This document shows, piece by piece, positions 8,260 through 17,583 of a stretch of DNA of 64,000 nucleotides. This DNA is from Ascidiaceihabitans sp. GTDB taxonomy: Bacteria > Pseudomonadota > Alphaproteobacteria > Rhodobacterales > Rhodobacteraceae. A program made the translations under genes and the position numbers. The first letter of the stretch is position 1. The number at the start of each line of letters is the position of its first letter. The stretch is from NCBI GenBank assembly GCA_028825475.1, contig JAPKAB010000002.1:124001-188000 (forward strand), read 5' to 3'. Below the pieces are notes generated by a model that searched no databases, was not told the DNA's origin, and worked only from the letters and a program-made list of their open reading frames with translations.

Positions 8260-8892
8260 TTACTTTGTTCCGAACATCCGGTCACCCGCATCGCCCAATC
8301 CCGGGATGATATAGCCGATCTCATTCAGTTTTTCATCCACAGATGCGGTCACAATGCGCACATCAGGATGCGCTTCTTTCATGCGTGCGATGCCTTCGGG
8401 GGCCGCCAAAAGGCAAAGGAATAGAATGTTGGTGGCACCTGCTTCTTTCAACAGATCAATCGCCGCAACTGAACTATTGCCAGTGGCCAACATCGGGTCG
8501 ACGGCGATGACCAACCGCTGGTCTAGCGCATCAGGAACTTTGAAATAATACTGAACCGGCTGAAGCGTTTCCTCGTCGCGGTACAGCCCTACGAACCCAA
8601 CACGCGCGGATGGGATCAGATCAAGCACACCATCAAGAAGGCCATTGCCCGCCCGCAAAATCGAAATCAAAGCTAGTTTTTTACCATCCAGTGTTGGCGC
8701 ATCCATTGGCTGCATCGGGGTTTCGATACGTTCGGTTGTCATAGGCAACTCACGGGTCACCTCATAAGCTAAAAGCTGTGCAATTTCGCGCAAAAGCTGG
8801 CGGAATAGCACCTTAGGTGTGCCCTTATCGCGCATGATAGACAATTTGTGCTGGACCAACGGGTGATCAACGACAGTCAAATGCTCAGACAT
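8260..8892 (-). CDS. upp: uracil phosphoribosyltransferase
   Basis: Cytosolic enzyme of 210 residues converting uracil and PRPP to UMP and pyrophosphate, the last step of pyrimidine base salvage. The type-I PRT PRPP-binding loop is DPMLATGNS (132-140), and the C-terminal [18 protein letters not shown] is the typical Upp uracil-binding end. Good AAAGGAG ribosome site before the ATG. It is the last gene of the minus-strand salvage cluster VOC-cupin, cdd, deoA, deoB, upp, 69 bases after deoB. The uracil it uses can come from uridine/deoxyuridine cleaved by the neighbouring phosphorylase. Confidence 0.97.
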   Translation of the reverse strand: MSEHLTVVDHPLVQHKLSIMRDKGTPKVLFRQLLREIAQLLAYEVTRELPMTTERIETPMQPMDAPTLDGKKLALISILRAGNGLLDGVLDLIPSARVGFVGLYRDEETLQPVQYYFKVPDALDQRLVIAVDPMLATGNSSVAAIDLLKEAGATNILFLCLLAAPEGIARMKEAHPDVRIVTASVDEKLNEIGYIIPGLGDAGDRMFGTK

Positions 8893-8961
8893 GGGGGACT
8901 CCTTTGTGTTTGGGTATTATTGCCAAGGTGCGCAGACAGACGCAACCTAAGACAGGGTCGT

Positions 8962-10164
8962 TTATGCACTGATACCCAAATGTGCAGAAACAATCGCCGC
9001 GACATCAACGAAACCGATATGCCCCAACTCTTTGGCATTGCCACCGGCAATGACAACAGGAACCCGCTCGCGGGTGTGATCAGTGCCAATCCAAGTTGGA
9101 TCATTACCGTGATCTGCGGTGAAGACCATGATATCATCAGGGCCAAGGCGCGCGATCATCCCCCCGATTTCACGGTCGAACCACTCAAGGTGACGGGCAT
9201 AGCCCGAGACATCGCGGCGATGACCATACTGACTGTCAAACTCCACAAAATTCGCAAAGGTCAAACTGCCCTCAACAGCGTCACTGACCAGGTCATCCAG
9301 ATGCTGCATCAACTGGGCATCGGTGCCTTTGCGCACCTCGTTAAAGCCCTGCATCGAAAAGATGTCACCAATTTTGCCAATCGCGTAAACGTGTCGGCCT
9401 GCGTCTTGGACCCAATTGCTTAGGACAGGTGCAGGTGGTGTGATCGCGTAATCACGTCTGCGCGGGGTGCGTTCAAAACTACCCGGCTCACCCACAAACG
9501 GACGGGCAATAACGCGACCCAATTTCAGTTTGTGCAGCATCGGCGCAAGACGTTCGCACAGGTCCAACAACCGCTCTAACCCAAAGGTTTTTTCATGCGC
9601 TGCGATCTGCAGGACGCTGTCGACAGAGGTGTAACAGATTGGCTGACCCGTTTGCATATGGGCCGCGCCAAATTCGTCGATAACGCCCGTGCCTGACGCG
9701 TGACTGTTGCCTAAGATACCGTCGACATTGGCGATTTCACATATCGCTTTGGTCACCTCATCGGGGAACGCTGGCGTCTCATCTGGGAAATAGTGCCAAT
9801 CCCATGGAACCGGTAATCCTGCCAATTCCCAATGACCTGACGGCGTATCCTTGCCCCTAGACACTTCTTGGGCCGCGCCCCAAGTGCCGGTCGCAGGCGC
9901 ACCATCAAAGGTACGCCCGTTCGCCAAAGCCTCTGCGTGGAAGATGCCCAGCGCTGCAAGGTTTAGAATATTTAGGGGGCCACTGCGCCCCTCTTCGGCC
10001 AATCCGTCGGCGCAAGCCTGCGCGATGTGACCAAAGGTGTTTGATCCCGTATCGGGCAAATCACCGTTGAAATACTGATCGGCGTCCGGCGCCCCGCCAA
10101 TACCGACAGAATCCAGAACGACCAAGAAGGCACGCCCCTTTGCCGACTGGTCATTCAAAGCCAT
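8962..10164 (-). CDS. deoB: phosphopentomutase
   Basis: A 400-residue metalloenzyme of the alkaline phosphatase superfamily that interconverts (deoxy)ribose 1-phosphate and 5-phosphate. Metal-site signatures are FLVVLDSVGIGGAPDA at the N-terminus and FTADHGNDPTWIGTDHTRE near the C-terminus. The ATG at 10164 shares its A with the deoA stop (TGATG), so translation is coupled; an in-frame GTG one codon upstream is not needed. It takes the sugar phosphate released by DeoA into the deoxyribose/pentose phosphate pathway. Confidence 0.97.
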   Translation of the reverse strand: MALNDQSAKGRAFLVVLDSVGIGGAPDADQYFNGDLPDTGSNTFGHIAQACADGLAEEGRSGPLNILNLAALGIFHAEALANGRTFDGAPATGTWGAAQEVSRGKDTPSGHWELAGLPVPWDWHYFPDETPAFPDEVTKAICEIANVDGILGNSHASGTGVIDEFGAAHMQTGQPICYTSVDSVLQIAAHEKTFGLERLLDLCERLAPMLHKLKLGRVIARPFVGEPGSFERTPRRRDYAITPPAPVLSNWVQDAGRHVYAIGKIGDIFSMQGFNEVRKGTDAQLMQHLDDLVSDAVEGSLTFANFVEFDSQYGHRRDVSGYARHLEWFDREIGGMIARLGPDDIMVFTADHGNDPTWIGTDHTRERVPVVIAGGNAKELGHIGFVDVAAIVSAHLGISA

Positions 10165-11477
10165 CACCCAATTCTTTCGTGAATTAGGTTCGGTAGCGTT
10201 GGTTTTGTGCTGCCAATGGTGATGGCAGCGCGCAATGCGCGCTCTGCTGCATCAGCACGATCTGGGCGACCTGCGTGCACAACAGCCAAAGGATGACCTT
10301 TGCTAACTTTAGTGCCCAAACGAGCAACGTCTGAATAGCCAACAGCCGGATTGATCCGATCCGTTTCAACAAAGCGACCGCCGCCCATTGCGACAACAGC
10401 CAACCCCAATGCTTCACCATCAATGGCAGTAATATAGCCCGACTGCTCAGCGGAAACTTCGCGGATCACGGTTGCTTCGGGCAAGAAACGCGCCCAGTTT
10501 TCTGCAAATTTCACAGGACCGCCCATGCCAGCGATCATCTGGGCAAAGCGTTCGGCCGCGCGACCATCACGAATGGCGTTCACAATCATTTCAGCGCCCG
10601 TTTGCACATCATCTGCTAGTTTCGCATTGGCCAACAATACGCCACCTAAAGCCGCACAAATATCTACCAACGGTCCTTTGCGGCTAAGGGTCATCACGCG
10701 CATAACTTCAGCAACTTCCAACGCATTGCCCAGCGCAGGTGCCAAAGGTTGGCTCATATCGCTAATAACCGCGGTTGTACGACAGCCTGCGGCATTGGCC
10801 GTTTTTGTCAGTGCCTCTGCCAAACCACGTGCTTTATCGATATCTTTCATAAAAGCACCGCTGCCGGTTTTGACGTCTAGAACCAAGCCATCCAAACCAC
10901 CTGCCAACTTTTTGGACAGGATCGAGGCTGTGATCAGGTCCATGCTTTCCACTGTAGAGGTCACGTCGCGGACTGCGTACAAACGTTTGTCCGCAGGCGC
11001 GATCGAAGCACTTGCGCCCACAATGGCACAGCCCGCTTTAGTCACAACGTCGCGGAATTTGCGCTCGCTCAGTTGCGTGCTGACACCGGGGATGGATTCC
11101 AGTTTATCCAACGTCCCGCCAGTGTGGCCTAAACCACGCCCAGAAATCATCGGCACGAAAGCACCACACGCAGCCAAGGCTGGGGCCAACAAAAGGCTAA
11201 CGCAATCACCAACGCCGCCAGTTGAGTGCTTGTCTAAAATCGGGCCATCTAATTTCCATGACATAACAGATCCGCTGTCGCGCATGGCGATGGTCAACGC
11301 AACACGTCCCACATCACCCAAGCCATTCAAGCAAACTGCCATCGCAAACGCACCCGCTTGTGCGTCACTTACAGTATGATCAGCCAAACCTTGGGCAAAC
11401 CATGCCAATTCTTGGCGGTTTGGCGTTTGGCGCTGTCTCAGTTTTCCGATAACACCGCGTGCTGTAATCTCGTTCAT
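10164..11477 (-). CDS. deoA: thymidine phosphorylase
   Basis: A 437-residue nucleoside phosphorylase of the class II family that cleaves thymidine/deoxyuridine with phosphate to the base and deoxyribose 1-phosphate. The signature DKHSTGGVGD (residues 82-91) with the phosphate-binding Lys/Ser and the glycine-rich ISGRGLGHTGGTLDKLES are present, followed by the lid domain with VLDVKTGSGAFM. It starts 5 bases after cdd and overlaps deoB by one base, so the three genes are one transcription unit. Together with cdd it lets the cell use deoxycytidine via deoxyuridine. Confidence 0.97.
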   Translation of the reverse strand: MNEITARGVIGKLRQRQTPNRQELAWFAQGLADHTVSDAQAGAFAMAVCLNGLGDVGRVALTIAMRDSGSVMSWKLDGPILDKHSTGGVGDCVSLLLAPALAACGAFVPMISGRGLGHTGGTLDKLESIPGVSTQLSERKFRDVVTKAGCAIVGASASIAPADKRLYAVRDVTSTVESMDLITASILSKKLAGGLDGLVLDVKTGSGAFMKDIDKARGLAEALTKTANAAGCRTTAVISDMSQPLAPALGNALEVAEVMRVMTLSRKGPLVDICAALGGVLLANAKLADDVQTGAEMIVNAIRDGRAAERFAQMIAGMGGPVKFAENWARFLPEATVIREVSAEQSGYITAIDGEALGLAVVAMGGGRFVETDRINPAVGYSDVARLGTKVSKGHPLAVVHAGRPDRADAAERALRAAITIGSTKPTLPNLIHERIG

Positions 11478-11482
11478 TGCGG

Positions 11483-11872
11483 TTACTCTTTCAAAAACGC
11501 GGCATCAAAGGCACCGGGCAAAAGCGCGTCCATGCGGATCACCTGTTCTTCGCCTGTCATAGTGGCCATTGTTATCTCGACATCACCCTTGGCGAATTCA
11601 GCCAGCTTTTGGCGGCACCCACCACAAGGCGGCACAGGTTTATCTGCACCCGCAACAACATAAGCCGCCACAAGTTCTGTTTCACCCGCAGCAATCATCG
11701 CCGCGATTGCACCAGCTTCGGCACATGTGCCTTCAGGATAAGCCGCGTTTTCAACATTACACCCAGAATAAACAGCTCCAGAAGGCGTGCGAATAGCCGC
11801 CCCCACTTTAAACTGTGAATAAGGAGCATAGGCGTTTTCACGCACTGCTATGGCCGCGTCTTTTAGTGACAT
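11483..11872 (-). CDS. cdd: cytidine deaminase
   Basis: A 129-residue zinc enzyme deaminating cytidine and deoxycytidine to uridine and deoxyuridine. Motifs: GCNVENAAYPEGTCAEAGA (substrate Asn/Glu, zinc Cys, proton-shuttle Glu) and the second zinc pair PPCGGC. Length fits the homotetrameric class. The true start is the ATG at 11872, one base after the TGA of the upstream gene (TGAAATG) and in the family register (MSLKDAAIAVRENAYAPYS); a longer frame extends upstream into that gene. Part of the salvage operon; translation is likely coupled to the preceding VOC-cupin gene. Confidence 0.97.
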   Translation of the reverse strand: MSLKDAAIAVRENAYAPYSQFKVGAAIRTPSGAVYSGCNVENAAYPEGTCAEAGAIAAMIAAGETELVAAYVVAGADKPVPPCGGCRQKLAEFAKGDVEITMATMTGEEQVIRMDALLPGAFDAAFLKE

Positions 11873-11873
11873 T

Positions 11874-12962
11874 TCATTTCCCAACAATTGTATCGAACGC
11901 AGCAGGTAAGGACACTTCGAGCAGTTCCAAATCGGCCGAAGGGTTTGCATACCGCGTCTTCATGTCCGGTGGAATAACAAATGCGTCTCCCGCCTCAAGG
12001 GGATAAGGATCACGTCCTTCCCCCTCGAGTGTCATTGTTCCCTCCATTACGAAGGTAAACAAGATATCGGTGGTGTGTTTGGTCCAGTCTTGGGCACCCT
12101 CGCCCACACGGATCACATGGACGCCAGCAACGTCTTTGGTATGTTCAGCAATTGTTGTGTCGCGGCTTTGCAAACCCGGAACACGGAACGGCTTCCATGT
12201 TGCTTCATCCGCCTTGTGATGCACAAAACGCTGTCCGCTGAATTCACGCATTGGATTGGCAGGACCGTTGGGCAACTGCATATCATGATCAATCGTTGTG
12301 ACGTGTTCTGCGGGAACACCAATTTCGATCACCTCAATATTGTCCGAGGCGTATAAAACGCGGTGACGAATTTGCGGCGGCTGAATGACACAATTGCCAG
12401 CATAGAGGCGGAATGGTTCGCCTTGATCCTCATAAACCAGATCTACCCAGCCACGGTAACAAAATATCAACTGAAACCCGACCGTATGGTAATGGACCAT
12501 GTCCGGCACAGGACCACCATCAGGAATGCGAATATGACTGGCTATAATAGAACCACCCAAACGATCAGGGATCAGGTCACGATAATGCATACCCGCACGC
12601 CCAATCACCCAAGGGGCCTGATCCGCCAGACGGCGCACCACGAAAGAGTGAATTGTCTCCGGCATAACAAAGGGTTCGTGCAGCGCTTCAATCGCGACCT
12701 GCGTACCACCGGGGGAGGTCAGCACGCGTTCGCCATCCGCAAAATCCGCAACATCATCGGTACGGATCAGCAATTGCCCCGCGCCAGTATCAAGGCCCGC
12801 GTCAAGGCGCACAGACAAACCATGGCCCGAAAACACAGCAACCGCAGGGTCATCAGCTGGATAAATCATATCCATCCGCATCCCCAACACCTTGTTGAAA
12901 AACCCAATATCGCCACGCAAATCATGCGTTGGCAAACAAACTTCTGCGCGTATCTCTGTCAT
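11874..12962 (-). CDS. VOC/glyoxalase-like and double-cupin fusion protein
   Basis: A 362-residue cytosolic protein with three parts. The first 60-80 residues look like half a VOC (glyoxalase) module (CLPTHDLRGDIGFFNKVLGM). Residues about 130-230 are a cupin with metal-ligand pattern HYH ... HR (VHYHTVGFQLIF, PPQIRHRVL). Residues about 280-360 are a second cupin with a poorer ligand set (KHTTDILFTFVMEG, IPPDMKTRY). This bicupin layout recalls ureidoglycine aminohydrolase-like proteins, but the reaction cannot be assigned. It is the first gene of the nucleoside salvage operon, one base before cdd, so a role in pyrimidine/nucleoside catabolism is inferred. The start at 12962 fits the VOC fold; no clear ribosome site is seen, and a longer frame begins at 12998. 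Confidence 0.7.
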   Translation of the reverse strand: MTEIRAEVCLPTHDLRGDIGFFNKVLGMRMDMIYPADDPAVAVFSGHGLSVRLDAGLDTGAGQLLIRTDDVADFADGERVLTSPGGTQVAIEALHEPFVMPETIHSFVVRRLADQAPWVIGRAGMHYRDLIPDRLGGSIIASHIRIPDGGPVPDMVHYHTVGFQLIFCYRGWVDLVYEDQGEPFRLYAGNCVIQPPQIRHRVLYASDNIEVIEIGVPAEHVTTIDHDMQLPNGPANPMREFSGQRFVHHKADEATWKPFRVPGLQSRDTTIAEHTKDVAGVHVIRVGEGAQDWTKHTTDILFTFVMEGTMTLEGEGRDPYPLEAGDAFVIPPDMKTRYANPSADLELLEVSLPAAFDTIVGK

Positions 12963-13055
12963 GGGATGCAGCCTGATACGGGGCGGTCCAATTGGCAACC
13001 CATCCAGCGGTGTTCTTTACAATTAGCAACACAATGCTAGCAATCGCAAAAATAA

Positions 13056-13073
13056 TAGTTTAATATTAAACTA
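13056..13073. promoter_or_regulatory. 18-base perfect palindrome upstream of maeB
   Basis: TAGTTTAATATTAAACTA is self-complementary over all 18 bases and ends 24 bases before the maeB ATG. It lies in the intergenic space between the divergent VOC-cupin operon and maeB. Its position and perfect dyad suggest a repressor operator; the regulator is unknown. Confidence 0.5.
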
Positions 13074-13097
13074 AATCTGAAACAGCCGGAGACCTGC

Positions 13098-15374
13098 ATG
13101 TCTGATACCCCAAATCTACGCCAAGCCGCCCTTGATTATCACGAGTTTCCGCGCCCCGGAAAACTGGAAATCCGTGCGACAAAACCATTGGCGAATGGGC
13201 GCGATCTGGCACGGGCCTATTCACCTGGCGTGGCTGAGGCCTGTTTAGAAATTCAAGCAAACCCAGCGGATGCAGCCCGTTATACATCACGCGCCAATCT
13301 GGTTGCGGTTGTCACCAACGGGACAGCGGTTTTGGGTTTGGGTAACATCGGTGCGCTTGCGTCCAAACCCGTGATGGAAGGCAAGGCGGTTCTGTTCAAG
13401 AAGTTCGCAGCCATCGATTGCTTTGACATCGAAGTGAACGAAACCGACCCTGAAAAGCTGGCGGATATCGTTTGCGCCCTCGAGCCAACATTTGGCGCAA
13501 TCAACCTTGAAGACATCAAAGCGCCAGAGTGTTTCATCGTTGAGAAAATCTGTCGTGAGCGGATGAATATTCCCGTCTTCCACGACGACCAGCACGGTAC
13601 CGCGATTGTTGTTGGCGCTGCAGTTAAGAACGCACTCTATGTTGCAAACAAGAAATTCGAAGATATCAAGATTGTTTCAACAGGTGGCGGCGCAGCCGGT
13701 ATTGCCTGCCTCAATATGCTGATAAAAATGGGCGTGAAACGCGAAAACATCTGGCTTTGTGACATTCACGGTTTGGTCTATGAAGGCCGCGAAATCGACA
13801 TGAACCCAGCCAAGGCCGCCTTTGCACAGCCAAGCGACCTGCGTACGTTGGATGATGTGATTGCGGGGGCTGATATGTTCCTAGGACTGTCTGGCCCGGG
13901 CGTTCTGAAGCAAGATCACGTGCGTCAAATGACCCAGCAACAGCCGATCGTGTTTGCGCTGGCCAACCCGACTCCTGAAATCTTGCCTGATCTTGTACGT
14001 GAAGTGGCCCCTGATGCAATTATCGCAACCGGGCGCAGTGATTTTCCAAATCAGGTAAACAACGTGCTGTGCTTCCCCTTCATCTTCCGCGGTGCGCTGG
14101 ATGTGGGTGCGACACAGATCAACGACGAAATGCAGCTGGCTTGTATTGATGGCATCGCCGAATTGGCCCGCGCTACAACATCAGCCGAAGCCGCTGCCGC
14201 CTATCAAGGCGAGCAAATGACATTCGGCGCTGATTACTTGATCCCAAAACCATTCGATCCACGCCTTGTTGGTATCGTCAGCTCCGCCGTGGCCAAAGCT
14301 GCGATGGAAACGGGTGTTGCGACACGCCCGATTGAGGATTTGGAAGCCTACAAAACCAAACTCGACGGCTCTGTCTTTAAATCCGCATTGGTCATGCGTC
14401 CTGTGTTCGAAGCAGCCCGCGCCACGCCGCGCCGCATCGTATTTGCAGAGGGCGAAGATGAACGCGTGTTGCGCGCCGCCCAAGCGATGATTGAAGAAAC
14501 AACCGAACGCCCAATCTTGATTGGTCGTCCAGAGGTGATCGAAACCCGCATCAAACGCGCCGGTCTGAACATTGTACTTGGCGAAAACGCTGATCTTGTG
14601 AACCCGCAAAACGATCCACGGTACCGTGAATATTGGGGTTCTTATCACGAATTGATGGCGCGGCGCGGCATTACGCCCGATCTGGCACGTGCAATCATGC
14701 GCACCAACTCCACCGCAATTGGTGCGGTCATGGTTCACCGTGAAGAAGCCGACAGCCTGATTTGCGGCACCTTCGGCGAATTCCGTTGGCACATGAAATA
14801 CGTGACACAAGTGTTGGGGCGTGGCGCACTGCACCCAGTTGGTGCCTTGTCCATGATGATCCTTGAGGATGGTCCACTGTTCATCGGTGACACCCATGTT
14901 CACACAGAACCAACGCCACAACAGCTTGCTGAAATTACAATCGGGGCTGCACGCCATGTGCGCCGCTTTGGGATTGAGCCAAAAATCGCGCTTTGTGCGC
15001 AATCACAGTTCGGCAATCAGCCAGGTGGTACAGGCGAACGTGTGCGCGCTGCGCTAGATATCCTGGACGCCTCACAAACCGACTTTGCCTATGAGGGTGA
15101 AATGAACATCGACGCAGCCCTTGATCCAGAATTGCGTGCACGCATTCTGCCCCAAGGCCGTTTGGATGGTGCCGCGAACGTCTTGATCTTTGCCCACGCA
15201 GACGCAGCATCTGGTGTGCGCAACATCCTGAAGATGAAAGGTGGCGGTCTAGAGGTTGGACCAATCTTGATGGGCATGGGCAACCGTGCACACATCGTAT
15301 CGCCGTCAATCACAGCGCGTGGACTTTTGAACATGGCTGCGATTGCAGGCACGCCTGTCGCACAATACGGCTAA
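13098..15374 (+). CDS. maeB: NADP-dependent malic enzyme fused to phosphotransacetylase-like domain
   Basis: A 758-residue cytosolic enzyme for oxidative decarboxylation of malate to pyruvate with NADP. The malic N-domain (about 1-150) includes [12 protein letters not shown] and [16 protein letters not shown]; the NAD(P)-binding domain (about 160-400) includes [15 protein letters not shown] and the [12 protein letters not shown] dinucleotide loop. Residues about 430-755 form the phosphotransacetylase-like domain ([23 protein letters not shown]) that in proteobacterial MaeB is regulatory rather than catalytic, often an acetyl-CoA sensor. Clear CGGAGA ribosome site. Monocistronic: a palindrome precedes it and a strong hairpin follows. 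Supplies pyruvate and NADPH, for example during growth on C2/C4 acids. Confidence 0.95.
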   Translation: MSDTPNLRQAALDYHEFPRPGKLEIRATKPLANGRDLARAYSPGVAEACLEIQANPADAARYTSRANLVAVVTNGTAVLGLGNIGALASKPVMEGKAVLFKKFAAIDCFDIEVNETDPEKLADIVCALEPTFGAINLEDIKAPECFIVEKICRERMNIPVFHDDQHGTAIVVGAAVKNALYVANKKFEDIKIVSTGGGAAGIACLNMLIKMGVKRENIWLCDIHGLVYEGREIDMNPAKAAFAQPSDLRTLDDVIAGADMFLGLSGPGVLKQDHVRQMTQQQPIVFALANPTPEILPDLVREVAPDAIIATGRSDFPNQVNNVLCFPFIFRGALDVGATQINDEMQLACIDGIAELARATTSAEAAAAYQGEQMTFGADYLIPKPFDPRLVGIVSSAVAKAAMETGVATRPIEDLEAYKTKLDGSVFKSALVMRPVFEAARATPRRIVFAEGEDERVLRAAQAMIEETTERPILIGRPEVIETRIKRAGLNIVLGENADLVNPQNDPRYREYWGSYHELMARRGITPDLARAIMRTNSTAIGAVMVHREEADSLICGTFGEFRWHMKYVTQVLGRGALHPVGALSMMILEDGPLFIGDTHVHTEPTPQQLAEITIGAARHVRRFGIEPKIALCAQSQFGNQPGGTGERVRAALDILDASQTDFAYEGEMNIDAALDPELRARILPQGRLDGAANVLIFAHADAASGVRNILKMKGGGLEVGPILMGMGNRAHIVSPSITARGLLNMAAIAGTPVAQYG

Positions 15375-15377
15375 AAC

Positions 15378-15407
15378 TTTGGGAGGGATCATCTGGTCCC
15401 TCCCAAA
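15378..15407 (+). terminator. strong hairpin after maeB
   Basis: Perfect 11-base stem TTTGGGAGGGA / TCCCTCCCAAA around an 8-base loop, three bases past the maeB stop codon. There is no long T tract, so it may act as a stabilising 3' hairpin or a rho-assisted terminator. Confidence 0.6.
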
Positions 15408-15420
15408 CACCCACTCCCTG

Positions 15421-15508
15421 TTTGCAAATTCACGCAATGAACTTTGCAAACCCGCCATCAATATTCAGCTTTGCCACCGGACACCGCAAATTTGCAAAGT
15501 TTTGCGGT
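15421..15508. promoter_or_regulatory. cluster of TTTGCAAA boxes (ScfR/RamB-type sites) before prpE
   Basis: TTTGCAAA occurs at 15421-15428, 15443-15450 and 15491-15498. The second is within AACTTTGCAAA (15440-15450) and the third within its exact reverse complement TTTGCAAAGTT (15491-15501). The third box also sits inside an inverted repeat CCGCAAA (15484-15490) / TTTGCGG (15502-15508). TTTGCAAA pairs are the published binding motif of short-chain fatty acyl-CoA regulators (ScfR/PccR/RamB family). The next gene activates propionate, which matches. Confidence 0.7.
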
Positions 15509-15624
15509 CATTTGGCCCGAGATTTCACAACTGACGGTGCCACAACGGTAAGGCACAAACTTAGTTTCTTGCCCATTGCGCCCTGACCTCCTAACCATTG
15601 CGTACGTTCTTGGAGGAGAAAACG

Positions 15625-17511
15625 ATGGGCTATCACGCAGAATACGACGCATGGAAATCAGATCCCGAAAGCTATTGGCTGAACGCAGCCCAAGCAATCG
15701 ACTGGGACGTTGCCCCAACACGCGCCCTCTTTGAACGCGGCAACAACATTTACGAATGGTTTTCTGAGGCCCGCGTAAACACCTGTTACAACGCTGTTGA
15801 CCGTCACGTTGAAAATGGCCGCGGCGATCAGGTAGCGATTATCCACGACAGCCCAATTACCAATTCCCAATCCAAGATCACATACGCCGAACTGCAGACC
15901 CGCGTTGCCTCACTGGCTGGTGCGCTGGCGGCCAAAGGTGTCGGCAAAGGCGATCGCATCATTATCTATATGCCAATGGTCGCAGAGGCCCTTGAAGCAA
16001 TGTTGGCCTGTGCGCGCCTTGGCGCGGTTCACTCTGTTGTGTTTGGTGGGTTTGCTGCCAACGAATTGGCCGTACGTATCAACGACTGCACACCCAAAGC
16101 TATCATTGCCGCCTCTTGTGGTTTGGAACCAAACCGCGTGGTCGAATACAAACCACTGCTGGACGGCGCGATTGAACTGGCAGATCACAAACCTGATTTC
16201 ACCGTCATCTTGCAGCGCGAACAGAAGGTTTGCGAGCTAGGTGCCAATGATGTCGATTGGCATGATTTCCAAAAAGATACACAGCCAGCCGATTGCGTCA
16301 TGGTTGAGGGCAGCCACCCTGCCTATATTCTATATACATCCGGCACGACGGGCGCACCAAAGGGCGTTGTGCGTCCAACTGCGGGCCACTTGGTTGCGCT
16401 GAACTGGACCATGAAGAACATCTATAACGTCGACCCGGGCGATGTGTTTTGGGCGGCGTCCGATGTGGGCTGGGTCGTAGGCCACAGCTATATTTGCTAT
16501 GCGCCACTGATCCACGGCAACACCACTGTTGTCTTTGAAGGCAAACCAATCGGCACCCCAGATGCCGGCACCTTCTGGCGGGTCATTTCTGAACACCACG
16601 TGCGCAGCTTTTTCACCGCCCCAACAGCCATTCGCGCCGTTAAACGCGAAGACCCTAAAGGTGAGTTCGCCAAGAAATATGACCTAAGCTGCTTGCGTGC
16701 TTTGTATTTGGCAGGTGAACGTGCGGACCCTGATACAATCGAGTGGGCCCAAGATATCCTGCAAAAGCCTGTTTATGATCACTGGTGGCAGACCGAAACG
16801 GGCTACACCATCGCGGGCAACCCCGCAGGGCTTGAGGCGCTACCAGTTAAGATTGGCTCCCCCACGGTTCCAATGCCGGGTTATGACGTGCAAATCTTAG
16901 GCGATGACGGCCATCCCCTTGAACCAAACACCCTTGGTGCGATTGCAATCAAACTGCCCCTACCCCCCGGAACATTGCCAACGCTTTGGAACGCAGAAGA
17001 GCGTTTCCAGAAAAGCTATTTAACCGCATTCCCTGGTTTCTATGAAACAGGCGACGCAGGTATGATTGATGAAGATGGTTATCTATACATCATGGCGCGC
17101 ACCGATGACGTGATCAACGTTGCAGGCCACCGTCTGTCCACGGGCGGTATGGAAGAAGTCCTAGCCGCGCATCCAGATGTTGCAGAATGTGCCGTGATTG
17201 GCGTGACCGATCAACTGAAAGGCCAACTGCCGGTCGGGTTTGTTTGCCTGACAACTGGTGTTGATCGTGACCACAGTGAAATCACCGCAGAATGCGTGAA
17301 GTTGGTGCGTGAACGTATCGGCCCAGTCGCCGCGTTCAAGCTGGCAGTGGTTGTGGATCGCTTGCCAAAAACACGGTCTGGCAAAATCTTGCGTGGCACG
17401 ATGGTAAAGATCGCCGATAGTGAGACGTTCAAGATGCCAGCAACAATCGACGATCCTGTCATTCTGGACGAGATCAAAGTTGCATTGCAGACAATCGGCT
17501 ACGCCAAATAA
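15625..17511 (+). CDS. prpE: propionyl-CoA synthetase
   Basis: A 628-residue ANL ligase close to acetyl-CoA synthetase; activates propionate (and less well acetate) to the CoA thioester through an acyl-AMP. N-terminal ACAS_N segment (MGYHAEYDAWKSDPESYW), the ATP-binding YTSGTTGAPKGVVRP motif, DVGWVVGHSY, DHWWQTETG (adenine/acyl pocket), and the C-terminal lysine motif PKTRSGKILRGTM are all visible. ATG at 15625 is chosen because GGAGGAG precedes it; an in-frame TTG at 15598 would include that site in the coding region. Probably controlled by the TTTGCAAA boxes about 120-200 bases upstream. Monocistronic with a terminator. Confidence 0.93.
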   Translation: MGYHAEYDAWKSDPESYWLNAAQAIDWDVAPTRALFERGNNIYEWFSEARVNTCYNAVDRHVENGRGDQVAIIHDSPITNSQSKITYAELQTRVASLAGALAAKGVGKGDRIIIYMPMVAEALEAMLACARLGAVHSVVFGGFAANELAVRINDCTPKAIIAASCGLEPNRVVEYKPLLDGAIELADHKPDFTVILQREQKVCELGANDVDWHDFQKDTQPADCVMVEGSHPAYILYTSGTTGAPKGVVRPTAGHLVALNWTMKNIYNVDPGDVFWAASDVGWVVGHSYICYAPLIHGNTTVVFEGKPIGTPDAGTFWRVISEHHVRSFFTAPTAIRAVKREDPKGEFAKKYDLSCLRALYLAGERADPDTIEWAQDILQKPVYDHWWQTETGYTIAGNPAGLEALPVKIGSPTVPMPGYDVQILGDDGHPLEPNTLGAIAIKLPLPPGTLPTLWNAEERFQKSYLTAFPGFYETGDAGMIDEDGYLYIMARTDDVINVAGHRLSTGGMEEVLAAHPDVAECAVIGVTDQLKGQLPVGFVCLTTGVDRDHSEITAECVKLVRERIGPVAAFKLAVVVDRLPKTRSGKILRGTMVKIADSETFKMPATIDDPVILDEIKVALQTIGYAK

Positions 17512-17538
17512 GCCCGCACATTTGTGCAAAGCATAGTG

Positions 17539-17573
17539 AATGGACGTCGACTCTTGGTTCGGCGTCCATTTTC
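17539..17573 (+). terminator. terminator between convergent prpE and nadK
   Basis: Stem AATGGACG / CGTCCATT (17539-17546, 17563-17570) followed by TTC. It serves prpE and, on the other strand, possibly nadK. Confidence 0.6.
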
Positions 17574-17583
17574 ATTAGCAGAT

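Noticed and set aside
10525-11379. Plus-strand frame of 284 codons inside deoA
   Set aside because: Antisense of a clear thymidine phosphorylase gene; composition (Ser/Ala/Thr/Pro-rich) is typical of a shadow frame.
8260-11872. Purine riboswitch or DeoR/CytR operator in the salvage operon
   Set aside because: No convincing conserved site was seen upstream of the first gene apart from the maeB-proximal palindrome at 13056-13073, which cannot be tied to the operon with confidence.
14181-15002. Minus-strand frame of 273 codons inside maeB
   Set aside because: Antisense of the phosphotransacetylase-like domain; Cys/His/Phe-rich composition without a fold signature.
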